DNA from: DTU015 sp964406505
GTDB lineage: Bacteria > Bacillota > Sulfobacillia > Fermentithermobacillales > Fermentithermobacillaceae
DNA length: 64,000 bases
Assembly (NCBI GenBank): GCA_964406505.1
Contig: CAYORX010000001.1
Location: 62,001-126,000 of the forward strand
Direction: 5' to 3'
Every line of letters begins with the position of its first letter. Within the stretch, counting starts at the first letter, position 1. Of this stretch, positions 26,538 through 35,219 are shown in pieces. Position numbers and translations under genes: made by a program. Below the pieces are notes generated by a model. It had not been told where the DNA came from. It saw nothing but the letters and a program-made list of their open reading frames with translations, and ran no database searches.

Positions 26538-27356
26538 ATGTGGCAAACCCTAACTAAGATTGACAGGCGAATAATATATGTGATGATGATATTTATAATC
26601 GCACTTGCTCTTATAAAACCTATCGGACTTGCTATCGTGCCGGGGCCAGAGACCAAAAGGGTTTTTGAATTTATAGATTCGTTACCATCGGGCAGCATTG
26701 TGTATCTGGGTTTTGAATATGGAGCTGGTGGAATTCCAGAGTTAATGCCTCCCGCACAGTCGTTGATACGTCAAGGTTTTAAAAAAGGATTACGATTTGT
26801 CAGCGCTGCCATGTGGGTCCAAGGCGGTGATCTAGCGGATATGGCTTTTTCGATCGTACCCGATGAATTTCCTGACAAGAAATATGGAATAGACTGGATT
26901 AATATAGGATACAAGCCAGGACAGACAGTATTGCTTCAGAAAATGCTATCGAGCATATACGAGGCTGCCGCGGGACGGGATCATTACGGCAACGATCTTA
27001 AGACTCTGCCTTTAGCCCAAGAAGTTCCCACGATCAAAGATGTAGATGCATTATTTGTTTTTATAACTGGAACCCCAGGAGAAAGGGAGTATGTTGCACA
27101 CGTGACATCGCCTCATAATCTCCCTTTGTTGGTGTCGATTGTATCAGTTAGCGTTCCTCAGGTTATGCCGTTAATCCAATCCGGACAGGTTCATGCAGGA
27201 GTGTTTGGCATGAAAGGTGGAGCAGAGTATGAGGTACTTGTTGGCCATCCGGGTAATGCTTCAGCCGGCATGGATGCACAATCATTTTCGCATGCCTTGA
27301 TTATATTGTTTATTATTTTAGGAAACTTAGGGCATTTCTTCAGCCGGAAAAACTGA
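26538..27356 (+). CDS. Bitopic protein with large central domain, cassette 2 gene C
   Basis: This 272-residue counterpart of the gene at 8385 has an N-terminal helix (about 15-35), a central domain of about 200 residues and a C-terminal helix. Shared signatures are IDRR near the start, FEYGAGGIPEL (VEYSAGTMGEL in the copy), YGIDWINIGYKPG, and AEYEVLVGHPGNASAGMD. ATG 26538 follows GAGGAGGTGAACCTTT. Conservation is concentrated in the central domain, which suggests that this domain is the working part, possibly ligand binding; no catalytic triad or cofactor motif is visible. Confidence 0.75.
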   Translation: MWQTLTKIDRRIIYVMMIFIIALALIKPIGLAIVPGPETKRVFEFIDSLPSGSIVYLGFEYGAGGIPELMPPAQSLIRQGFKKGLRFVSAAMWVQGGDLADMAFSIVPDEFPDKKYGIDWINIGYKPGQTVLLQKMLSSIYEAAAGRDHYGNDLKTLPLAQEVPTIKDVDALFVFITGTPGEREYVAHVTSPHNLPLLVSIVSVSVPQVMPLIQSGQVHAGVFGMKGGAEYEVLVGHPGNASAGMDAQSFSHALIILFIILGNLGHFFSRKN

Positions 27357-27399
27357 CATAAGCTCGGCGCTAAATTAAATATACGAGGAGGTGAGAATA

Positions 27400-28011
27400 A
27401 TGAATACTTGGATCGAAGCGTTTTTTACGATATTGTTGATTTCAATAGTATTCAAAGATAACCCGTTATATCGGTTTGCCGAAAACACCTATGTTGGTTT
27501 ATACGCGGGTTATACCGTAGCGCTTCAATGGTTTCAATATATCAGGCCGAGTTTTCAGTACAGGATCCTCGAGCAAGGCAAATGGTGGTATATTCTTCCC
27601 ATATTTTTAGGGTTGCTGATTTATATGAGATATATAAGATCTGTGAATTGGATTAGTCGGTACCATATATGCTTTTTGCTGGGGATTGGGTCGGCGTATG
27701 TTTTAACTACCGAATTCAAACCTTTGTTTCTCGATCAAATTAGGGCAACTTTTCTGCCGCTATGGGTTGCAGGTGATTGGTGGCAAAGCGTTTCCAACAT
27801 TATATATGTTGTTGGAACTTTTAGCGCTTTAATATATTTTTTATTCACAGTCGAGAAAAAAGGGCTCCAAGGCAAAATATCTAGTGTAGGTCGTTGGATT
27901 ATGATGATCGCATTCGGAGCAAGTTTTGGTAATACGGTTATGTCGCGAGTATCATTATTTCTTGGTAGAATGCAGTTTTTACTTGGTGATTGGCTTAAAC
28001 TAATACAATAA
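27400..28011 (+). CDS. Polytopic membrane protein, cassette 2 gene D
   Basis: This 203-residue counterpart of the gene at 9221 has about six hydrophobic helices, RFAENTYVGLYAGY near residue 27 and the shared ending FLLGDWLKL. ATG 27400 is chosen because GAGGAGGTGA precedes it at 6-7 bases; the in-frame GTG at 27391 overlaps that site. It closes cassette 2 and is followed by a good terminator, so genes A-D form a transcription unit. Confidence 0.75.
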   Translation: MNTWIEAFFTILLISIVFKDNPLYRFAENTYVGLYAGYTVALQWFQYIRPSFQYRILEQGKWWYILPIFLGLLIYMRYIRSVNWISRYHICFLLGIGSAYVLTTEFKPLFLDQIRATFLPLWVAGDWWQSVSNIIYVVGTFSALIYFLFTVEKKGLQGKISSVGRWIMMIAFGASFGNTVMSRVSLFLGRMQFLLGDWLKLIQ

Positions 28012-28052
28012 AATCATTCGTAGTCGTAATATCATTTGAATGGAATTAAATA

Positions 28053-28079
28053 AAAGGCAGCGGAAAATCCGCTGTCTTT
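28053..28079 (+). terminator. Terminator after cassette 2
   Basis: A strong stem of 11-12 bp (AAGGCAGCGGA with TCCGCTGTCTT, one G-U pair) with a 3-base loop is followed by TTTGTG. Confidence 0.75.
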
Positions 28080-28108
28080 GTGTATCAAAAGATAATAAAA
28101 TTGGTGAA

Positions 28109-28138
28109 TTGAAGTTGTTCTATTAAGTGGCATATGAT
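28109..28138 (+). promoter_or_regulatory. Candidate promoter of the YchF-like GTPase gene
   Basis: TTGAAG (28109-28114) and TATGAT (28133-28138) are separated by 18 bases. The predicted start is about 45 bases before the gene. Confidence 0.4.
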
Positions 28139-28193
28139 TAGATTGATGCTAAACGTTAATTCGTTGTGATATTGTAGATGGAGGCGTTATCAG

Positions 28194-29225
28194 ATGAAGG
28201 TTGGTATAGTAGGCAGCCCTCAGTCGGGAAAAACTACTCTCTTTAGATTACTTACCGGGATGGTCAATTTGAAACGCAGGGGTGGAAAGCAAGGTATAGG
28301 CGTTATGGAAGTACCGGACCAAAGAGTGCGGATTCTATCCGACGTATATAAGCCTCGAAAAACCACTTATGTAAAAATAGATCTATATGATACGCAAACG
28401 TATAGCGGGCAAGAATTTCTAAATACAGTACGTGATTTTGACTTATTGATCGTAGTGATGGGTTCTTTTATGGGTGAATCGGGTGTTACTGATTCAATTG
28501 ATTTTCTAGATAATATGGCCGCAGAGTTTTATTTAGCTGATCTTGTTTCAATCGAAAGTAGATTAGAAAGACTGTCAGCCGGAAAAGTGAAACCTGTTAA
28601 CGATATGGAAATCCCTTTTCTTAAAAAATGCAAGCAAAGTCTAGATGCCGAAATTCTCTTAAGAAATGTTGATTTTCCTTCTTATGAACAAGACTTTCTA
28701 TCAACTTTTGCTTTTTACAGCAATAAACCCATGATCTTAGCGCCCAACATTTTAGAAAAACATGTGGGATCGAACTACTATCCAGGCTTGGACCGAATAG
28801 AGCAGTTATCGAAAAAATCCGGATATAAAATAGTTGAGTTTTCTGGTGAAGTAGAGGAAGAAATAGAAACTCTTGAACCAGAAAGTCGAATGGAATTTCT
28901 TAGAGCTTATGGAATATCTCAGCCAGGCACAGCTAGAATTGCCCAGACTGCATATGCTTCATTAGGATTAGTGTCGTTTTTTACAATAGGGTCCGATGAA
29001 GTAAGGGCGTGGACTATCAAGCAAGGTACTAGCGTGAAAGAAGCTGCGGGTAAGATTCATTCTGATTTAGAGCGTGGCTTTATTAGAGCAGATGTAGTTT
29101 CATTTGACGATTTCGCCGAACTAGGGTCGGTTCAAGCCTGCAAAATTAATGGTTTAAGTAGGTTAGAAGGTAAAGATTATGTGGTGCAAGATGGCGATGT
29201 GGTAGATGTTAGGTTCAATGTATGA
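28194..29225 (+). CDS. YchF-like (Obg family) GTPase with C-terminal TGS domain
   Basis: This 343-residue P-loop protein has G1 GSPQSGKTT at residues 7-15, a switch/G3 region around YDTQTYSG in place of the usual DxxG, and APNILEK where YchF has its NxxE ATP-preferring G4 motif. Residues 275-343 form a TGS domain (FFTIGSDEVRAWTIKQGTS, FIRADVVSFDDF, YVVQDGDVVDVRFNV) as in YchF. It is clearly shorter and diverged from housekeeping YchF, so it is probably a paralogue. Ribosome-associated signalling is a guess from family knowledge. Confidence 0.75.
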   Translation: MKVGIVGSPQSGKTTLFRLLTGMVNLKRRGGKQGIGVMEVPDQRVRILSDVYKPRKTTYVKIDLYDTQTYSGQEFLNTVRDFDLLIVVMGSFMGESGVTDSIDFLDNMAAEFYLADLVSIESRLERLSAGKVKPVNDMEIPFLKKCKQSLDAEILLRNVDFPSYEQDFLSTFAFYSNKPMILAPNILEKHVGSNYYPGLDRIEQLSKKSGYKIVEFSGEVEEEIETLEPESRMEFLRAYGISQPGTARIAQTAYASLGLVSFFTIGSDEVRAWTIKQGTSVKEAAGKIHSDLERGFIRADVVSFDDFAELGSVQACKINGLSRLEGKDYVVQDGDVVDVRFNV

Positions 29226-29261
29226 GCCATATACTTTTATTTCTTGGGATTGGTGATTGTT

Positions 29262-30071
29262 TTGTACATATATTCCCTATCTAGTTCGAGTAGATACGGC
29301 AACGCTTATGTTTTATGGGAAGGCTCCAAAAAACCACTCTTGATTGATTGTGGACTTTCCTTTAGACGGCTTTGTCGTGGGTTGAGTGAAATAGGACTAA
29401 ACCCAAACGATTTAGCAGGTGTATTTATCACTCATGAACATAGTGATCATATACAAGCTATGTGTCTTAAAACCCCTTTTCCGCAAAAATTCCAAATACC
29501 TGTATTTGCCTCTTCTGGATTTTGGAATTGGTATAATGACCGACATGCTAATCGTATAGACCCAAGTTTGATTCACTACATAGAAGATGGCCAGTGTATT
29601 GATATAAGCAGCTATAAGGTTCAGGCGTTTCTAAAACCTCATGATGCAAATGAACCTATGGGATACAGAATTGATGGTACTTCATCTTCCGCGGGTTTTG
29701 TAATGGATCTTGGGCACGTTCCCTTGAGTATAGAAAATGCCTTACAGCAAGTCGAATACCTAGTGTTTGAAGCTAACTATGATGTTAATATGGAAATAAA
29801 CTCAGGTCGTCCAGCTTTTTTGATCGAAAGGATAATGGGAGAGTTCGGCCACCTTTCCAATGACCAGGCTGCTCATGCGCTAAAACGAATAATTTCGCCC
29901 GAAACCAAGCAAATAATTTTGACACATCTTAGTATAGATTGTAATTGCCCGCGTGTGGCCGTAAAGACAATATACTCTACGCTTAAAGGTTTGGAGTATG
30001 ATTTTGATATCAAAGCGGCTCCTGCAAAGGGGGTAGCTGGTTTCGGGCTGAGTAGCGGTATGGGACAATGA
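29262..30071 (+). CDS. Metallo-beta-lactamase fold hydrolase, YycJ-like
   Basis: This protein of about 269 residues has SSSSRYGNAYVLW at the N-terminus, LLIDCGLSFRRL, the metal motif THEHSDH, MDLGHV, and late metal-site text ILTHLSIDCNCP, as in the YycJ/WalJ exonuclease-like MBL family. TTG 29262 is chosen because GGTGAT at 29252-29257 fits the ribosome binding region; an in-frame TTG at 29244 would make it six residues longer. It follows the GTPase gene by fewer than 40 bases. Its stop is close to the convergent minus-strand operon. Confidence 0.82.
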   Translation: MYIYSLSSSSRYGNAYVLWEGSKKPLLIDCGLSFRRLCRGLSEIGLNPNDLAGVFITHEHSDHIQAMCLKTPFPQKFQIPVFASSGFWNWYNDRHANRIDPSLIHYIEDGQCIDISSYKVQAFLKPHDANEPMGYRIDGTSSSAGFVMDLGHVPLSIENALQQVEYLVFEANYDVNMEINSGRPAFLIERIMGEFGHLSNDQAAHALKRIISPETKQIILTHLSIDCNCPRVAVKTIYSTLKGLEYDFDIKAAPAKGVAGFGLSSGMGQ

Positions 30072-30097
30072 AAACGAAATCAAGCATTAGCGTATTT

Positions 30098-31489
30098 TCA
30101 AGGTACGATTACCTCTACATTTGCTTTTGCAACAGCAACTGAGCGGCCGTCATGTAACCGGATTTTTATTGTTTCCATGAGTCCTTCAGATTCTAGACGT
30201 GTTCGTTTTGGTATAATTTTTTCAACAACGCCCCATAATCCTAAAAATGGCTCTCTTACGCATCTTACTGTGCTACCAGGCAAAACACTGTTGATTTCGT
30301 CGTGATGAAGTTTTGTTGATTCAATTCCAACTTGAGCGATTTCGTCGCATATTTGGACATTTTTATCTTGCGTTTGTGCAACAAATATCCAAGGGCGAAT
30401 AAGATTTCCGGAGAGACGGGTAGTGCCGTCGATAGAAGCTAAACTTCCGTGACTTTGCTTCAATGATTTCCATGTTAGGTGGTTCATGGGCATAAACCCT
30501 GCACCTTCGGTCACTATCATGGTGAAGATTGGATTTTGTGTACAAGAAAAATGGAAATCTAAATCGATCTTGGCAGCGCGCGCCATATCTCTTTGGTTGA
30601 GCCCCCCTGCGATAATCCCTTTTGCACCAAAATACACAGCCTTTTCTAGGGCTTCAAAAGTAGCGCCTGCACCTGCTACTATAATTTTCCCATTTACGTC
30701 AGGTCCGATTTGATTTTCGTTTAACACATCTTCTGAATTATTGGTCATCGCTAACAACTGACCGTAGCGTTCGCCACCGATTCCAAAAATTCCTTCGATA
30801 TATTTTCCAAAACTTTCGATGACAGCACCGCGAGTAGGTATAATGTTTACGACTTTCCCCGGTATGTGAGCATGTACCTTAAGTGTTTCCATTGGTCTTA
30901 CGATAGTAACGCTACCTATTCTTGGACAGATTTTCGCGATAACACCGCTAATAGGGGCATAAACCATGTTGTATTTGTCTTGTCGGGGAAAACCTGCAAT
31001 AACTTGACCTTCTTTAACAGAATCGCCTTCTTTTATTGTAACTAAAGACCTAAGAGATCTTGGGTTAGAGTTGAGGATGGAGGAAACCGGAATTACACAC
31101 ATGGGTTTCATAGAATCAGAATCCTCTTGGATCAAAATTTTTGATTCCAATTTAGAGATGTATTGAATGACCCCATCGCACGGCGAAAGTACTTTTTTGT
31201 ATTTTGTGTCGTCATCTTGAAATTTTGCGATTACTTCACCGGTAGTAACAGTGTCGCCAGGCTTTTTTATAACGACAGAATCCATAAGTTCTGGGGAAAT
31301 TTGAGCATTCAATTCTACCTTAAGGTTCACCACCCTAGGGCTTATTCTAAGAAAATCAGTTTTGGCGATAATGGCAGTGGGTCCTACATTGTCGCCAATT
31401 TTCACTAAGACTTTCCCTGGAGAAGGTAGTATACGCGATTTTAGTAGTTTGATGTTTTGCTTTACAACGATCTTGGAGAATATAGCCAT
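30098..31489 (-). CDS. Uncharacterised barrel-sandwich protein with C-terminal KOW-like motif
   Basis: This 463-residue protein is not a family I can name. Its first 200 residues hold several repeats of GD-x-V-x-x-G-x-V-I-A (GDTVTTGEVIAKF, GDSVKEGQVIAGF) and SPCDGVI / APISGVI, the signature of lipoyl-like or RnfC-type barrel-sandwich hybrids, but no attachment lysine is seen. A middle alpha/beta part has IIVAGAGATFEALEKA and AKGIIAGGLNQRDM. The end, PGSTVRCVREPFLGLWGVVEKI, resembles a KOW motif. ATG 31489 follows the stop of the GlmL-like gene by one base, so the two are coupled and probably work together. Confidence 0.7.
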   Translation of the reverse strand: MAIFSKIVVKQNIKLLKSRILPSPGKVLVKIGDNVGPTAIIAKTDFLRISPRVVNLKVELNAQISPELMDSVVIKKPGDTVTTGEVIAKFQDDDTKYKKVLSPCDGVIQYISKLESKILIQEDSDSMKPMCVIPVSSILNSNPRSLRSLVTIKEGDSVKEGQVIAGFPRQDKYNMVYAPISGVIAKICPRIGSVTIVRPMETLKVHAHIPGKVVNIIPTRGAVIESFGKYIEGIFGIGGERYGQLLAMTNNSEDVLNENQIGPDVNGKIIVAGAGATFEALEKAVYFGAKGIIAGGLNQRDMARAAKIDLDFHFSCTQNPIFTMIVTEGAGFMPMNHLTWKSLKQSHGSLASIDGTTRLSGNLIRPWIFVAQTQDKNVQICDEIAQVGIESTKLHHDEINSVLPGSTVRCVREPFLGLWGVVEKIIPKRTRLESEGLMETIKIRLHDGRSVAVAKANVEVIVP

Positions 31490-31490
31490 A

Positions 31491-33293
31491 CTAACCACCT
31501 TGTTTAAGATGCAACATTTTTTCAGGATATGTCGCTAGATTTTTATGCCATTTTCGAAGGCTGGTCATGTGCGCTTCAGACCTTTTCGGTAGGAATATAG
31601 GCCGTCCACGACCATCTAAAATTAACCCTATTTTACTTTTGGCAACTTTAGCTACTGTAGAATTACCCTTGCCCTGGCCAACATCGAATTCTTTTTCAGG
31701 TTTAATCAACACTGAACTGTTTCTTAAATAACACGGATTAACGACTGAGATCTCACCAGCAGCGATTTCAAATGAAGAATCATCGCAGATTACCCTTGCG
31801 ATGATGGTGCCGGGTTTTACCGGTGGTCCTACAGGAGCGACACATGTACCGATTAACGTAGGTGATTGAAGTTCGGAAAAGGCGCTAGATGTTACTGCGT
31901 TATCGTTGGTGGACATTATTCCTGCAAATGTTAGGAAAGATCCGGTATCAACAAAGATGTCCGTTATTCCTTCGGGTTCTATTCCATCTAATAATATAGA
32001 CAAGGCTTGGCTGTAACGCGGCGCATTGGAAATAACCCCACCCAAGCCGATAATGGCATCTGTAGACATTAAATTGACAAGTGTTTGTCCCGCGCCACGT
32101 TGGGTAAATATATCACCTATTTGCCGAGAAATTCTTACGCCCCGAAGCCCTGCAGCCACAGTGCGATGATGTTCCAGCGATAATTTAATCGCTTGTTTTG
32201 CAAAAGCTTGTTCTAGCATTAGTTCTTCAGATACTTGAGGTAGTGTAGTAGGACGGATAGCTTTGTTAAGGAGCCAATTTTGGACAAAGTCATCGTTTTG
32301 ATCCCAAGGTAGCCATTTGTTTATTTCACCTAAACTAGTTTCTTCGAGCATATTTATTATGCTATGCGACATACCCACATTGGCAGAGACACTTCGATAA
32401 AACTGTCCATCAATAACGGAAAATACGTCGGTTGTAGCTCCTCCCAAATCCACGGCTAATACATCTTTCTCATATTGTTTGGCAAGATACGTAAGCCCCG
32501 TGCCTAAGGCGACAGGTGTTGGTTTGATCTTATTTTGAGTCCATAATGCGAGATTCTTGAAGCCTGGTGCGCCTGACATTACATGTTCTAGAAATATTTT
32601 TTGGATTGTATCTCTAACTGGTTGAAGAGACTCGGTTTCTATGGTAGGTCGGATGTTATCAATACAAATTAAATTCATTGTGTCCCCGATAATGTTTTCC
32701 AGGTATGGGCGGGCGTCTATATTCCCCGCGTAAATTAACGGAGTTTTTGCGTTACTATCAAACCGTGGTTTAGGCGCCGCTAGAGATAGAAATTCTGCCA
32801 ACGCAAGTACATCTGCGACGTTTCCGCCATCGGTTCCTCCAGTGATCAACACTATATCGCATGGCACATTTCTTATACGCTCTAAGTTCTCTATGTCGGT
32901 ACCTGCATTATTGAGTGACAATATCTCTGTGACTATCGCCCCGGCACCTAAAGCCGCCCTGTGTCCCGATTCGGCCGTAATTTGTTCTGTAAGCCCAGCT
33001 ACGAGCACTTGGAGTCCTCCACCAGCGCTAGATGTTGCAGTGAAACGACTTATGCCCTTTGTTTCATTTATAGCAAACAATGGACGGTCTTTAGAAAGTA
33101 GCTTGATATCTGTCCAAGTTTCTAATTTGGTGATAGCTCTTTGTAATCCCGCCATCACGTCATATTCAGGCGAATCGACAGTAGTAGGAGCAGAAGAATG
33201 TTCTTTAATTTGCCATTTGCCATTTTCTATTTCTAAAAGATATGTTTTAGTGAAGGTTGTTCCGACATCAGCAAACAAAACACGATCTGCCAC
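31491..33293 (-). CDS. GlmL/MutL-type ATPase (actin/hexokinase fold)
   Basis: This 600-residue protein has a first phosphate-binding motif FADVGTTFTKTYLL at residues 7-20, TSSAGGGLQVLVAGL, ITGGTDGGNVADVL and a second phosphate motif VDLGGATTDVFSV, which define the glutamate mutase MutL family. Known members are linked to B12-dependent mutases as likely reactivating chaperones. No mutase subunit lies in this window; instead the gene is downstream of a MacB-like ABC system and coupled to the barrel-sandwich gene. GTG 33293 follows GGAGGTAAG. A client other than a B12 mutase is possible. Confidence 0.88.
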   Translation of the reverse strand: MADRVLFADVGTTFTKTYLLEIENGKWQIKEHSSAPTTVDSPEYDVMAGLQRAITKLETWTDIKLLSKDRPLFAINETKGISRFTATSSAGGGLQVLVAGLTEQITAESGHRAALGAGAIVTEILSLNNAGTDIENLERIRNVPCDIVLITGGTDGGNVADVLALAEFLSLAAPKPRFDSNAKTPLIYAGNIDARPYLENIIGDTMNLICIDNIRPTIETESLQPVRDTIQKIFLEHVMSGAPGFKNLALWTQNKIKPTPVALGTGLTYLAKQYEKDVLAVDLGGATTDVFSVIDGQFYRSVSANVGMSHSIINMLEETSLGEINKWLPWDQNDDFVQNWLLNKAIRPTTLPQVSEELMLEQAFAKQAIKLSLEHHRTVAAGLRGVRISRQIGDIFTQRGAGQTLVNLMSTDAIIGLGGVISNAPRYSQALSILLDGIEPEGITDIFVDTGSFLTFAGIMSTNDNAVTSSAFSELQSPTLIGTCVAPVGPPVKPGTIIARVICDDSSFEIAAGEISVVNPCYLRNSSVLIKPEKEFDVGQGKGNSTVAKVAKSKIGLILDGRGRPIFLPKRSEAHMTSLRKWHKNLATYPEKMLHLKQGG

Positions 33294-33310
33294 AAAGACT
33301 TACCTCCATC

Positions 33311-34525
33311 CTATATTCCTCCGCATAAGCCACAGTTAGCGCATGAGGGATTTGATATTACATATACAGGTCTGTTATTTAACAGTTGATCGCAGTTTGC
33401 GTTTTTAATTAGTTGCAACGGCATCCATATACCTGTCGTGAGCGTTAACACGCCGGTAACAGCGGCAAAAGCATAAGCACTGACCGGGGGAGTGGCCCCT
33501 ATTTCAAGCATTTTAGATAGGTTATGTCCGACGAAGATACCCAACACTATTCCTGGTAAGCCAATATAGGCTGCTTCAAATGCCATCGTTCTTCGCAGAT
33601 CAGTAACGGTACCACCAAGTACCCTGAAAATGCCTAAAGAACGTTTTCGCCCTAAAAACGATACGGTCAGTATGCATGTAATCGCTGCGGCCGCAGAAAG
33701 TAAGACTATTAGCGATATCAATTGCCACGATGAATATGCTCCTTTAGCAGATGCCCTAAGAGAGATGGTACCTGAGTAGGGAGTAATAACTCTTGCTTCT
33801 TTTGGGGCTTTGTTTTCGATTTCGGTCAAGTATCTTGATGCGCTGGGGGAGGCAATCGGGTTCATCGAATCGAACCTATAGCCTTGTGCCATTTCAAGCA
33901 CTAATCCAATTTGTTTTTGTTTAAACTTATTAAGTGAAGCGGGGTTTACTAAGGCCCAGCCGTTAAGCGCAGGATCAACGTTGTTGCTTTCAGGTAAAAT
34001 TATATGTTGCCATTCAAATTTTACTGCAGGATCGGTTTTTGCCCACGCCGAAATAGATGAAGTTTTACTATCCGATATTTCAAGGGGAAAAAGTAGTTCG
34101 ATAGTATTTTGCGGCAAATCATCGCCCACGCCCAATAACGCTAATTTTCCAATGTTTGATTCGATTTCGGCATATTGTACTCGCGTTAGCTCCCCTGGGA
34201 ACCTTGCCCGTTTTGAAAAACTATCAAGTTCTTGCTCATCGTTAAATATGATGATTCCATGAAAAGGTATTTTGCTTAAATGAACCTTAGCAGTAAGCAC
34301 TTCGACGTTCTTAGATATGATCGCAGTGATTAGAAATGAAACTGTTACGCTTAAAAATATTGAACATGCTATAAGAAGGGCGAATGCACGTGAATATCTG
34401 ATCCGGCGGTGGGCAATAAGGTTGTAAACGTAGAACAGATTAACTTTGGGTCGGGTTATTTGCAGCGGTGCTACAGATAACTCGGGACGGGTTTGCCGAT
34501 ACTTTCGTTTAAACCAGTGTGCCAT
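33311..34525 (-). CDS. FtsX-like permease, second subunit, with Cys-rich tail
   Basis: This 404-residue ABC permease has the MacB/FtsX layout: a helix near residues 38-62, a large extracytoplasmic domain (about 65-260) and three C-terminal helices (about 268-370) with the FtsX text LLSAAAAITCILTVSFLGRKRSLGIFRVLGG split over two helices. The protein ends in SNPSCANCGLCGGI, a C-x2-C-x2-C cluster predicted to be cytoplasmic or near the membrane. ATG 34525 follows GGAGTGAT and lies inside the last codons of the ATPase gene. It is probably a heterodimer partner of the permease at 35212. Confidence 0.85.
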   Translation of the reverse strand: MAHWFKRKYRQTRPELSVAPLQITRPKVNLFYVYNLIAHRRIRYSRAFALLIACSIFLSVTVSFLITAIISKNVEVLTAKVHLSKIPFHGIIIFNDEQELDSFSKRARFPGELTRVQYAEIESNIGKLALLGVGDDLPQNTIELLFPLEISDSKTSSISAWAKTDPAVKFEWQHIILPESNNVDPALNGWALVNPASLNKFKQKQIGLVLEMAQGYRFDSMNPIASPSASRYLTEIENKAPKEARVITPYSGTISLRASAKGAYSSWQLISLIVLLSAAAAITCILTVSFLGRKRSLGIFRVLGGTVTDLRRTMAFEAAYIGLPGIVLGIFVGHNLSKMLEIGATPPVSAYAFAAVTGVLTLTTGIWMPLQLIKNANCDQLLNNRPVYVISNPSCANCGLCGGI

Positions 34526-35219
34526 GCCTATCACTCCGCTCAACTATTTCGCCATCTTTGATTTTTATTATAATGTCGGCATATTCTAAAAAACTAGGCT
34601 CATGAGTGGCAATAATAAAAGTTTGATTTTCTTCTTTGTTGAATTTAGAAAATAGGGCCATGATCTCTTTGGAGCGTTCCGAATCTAAGTTGCCCGTAGG
34701 TTCATCGGCGAGTACCACCGCAGGACGAGTAGCTAGTGCCCTACAAATAGCTACGCGCTGCTGTTCCCCGCCGCTAAGTTCAGACGGATAATGTTGTATT
34801 CTGTTCTGAAGTCCAACTGCCTCAAGCAGAAAAGAGGTTCTTTCAGCGATTGCGTTATCTTTGTAACCCGCAAGCCTCATAGGCAAACCTATGTTTTCTA
34901 CGGCCGTGAGCTCGGGTAACAGGTTGAAAAACTGGAATATCATTCCTATTTCCGTTCGTCTCAAAATGGCTAGTTTGTCTTCTGATAACCTTGAAAATTT
35001 ACGACCTTTTAAAATTACTTCGCCGTGAGTTGGGCGATCTATACCTCCCAAAATATTTAAAACTGTGGTTTTTCCCGAACCAGAGGGACCCATGATTACC
35101 ACAAACGAGCCTTCTTCGACTTCAATACCTACGTCTCTTAAAGCAAACAACCCATCTCCTACAGGATAAAACTTGGAAATTTCATGACAACTGATAATAG
35201 GTCCTATCCATTTATTCAC
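34509..35219 (-). CDS. ABC transporter ATP-binding protein, MacB/LolD type
   Basis: This 236-residue ATPase has Walker A GPSGSGKTT, signature ELSGGEQQRVAICRAL, Walker B AVVLADEPTGNLD and H-loop ATHEPSF. GPSGSGKTTVLNILGGIDRP is diagnostic for the LolD/MacB branch, whose partners are FtsX-like permeases, as here. GTG 35219 follows GGAGGTG and overlaps the end of the upstream permease. These mechanotransmission-type ABC systems usually move lipids, peptides or lipoproteins or sense envelope stress, and seldom import nutrients. Confidence 0.93.
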   Translation of the reverse strand: MNKWIGPIISCHEISKFYPVGDGLFALRDVGIEVEEGSFVVIMGPSGSGKTTVLNILGGIDRPTHGEVILKGRKFSRLSEDKLAILRRTEIGMIFQFFNLLPELTAVENIGLPMRLAGYKDNAIAERTSFLLEAVGLQNRIQHYPSELSGGEQQRVAICRALATRPAVVLADEPTGNLDSERSKEIMALFSKFNKEENQTFIIATHEPSFLEYADIIIKIKDGEIVERSDRHGTLV

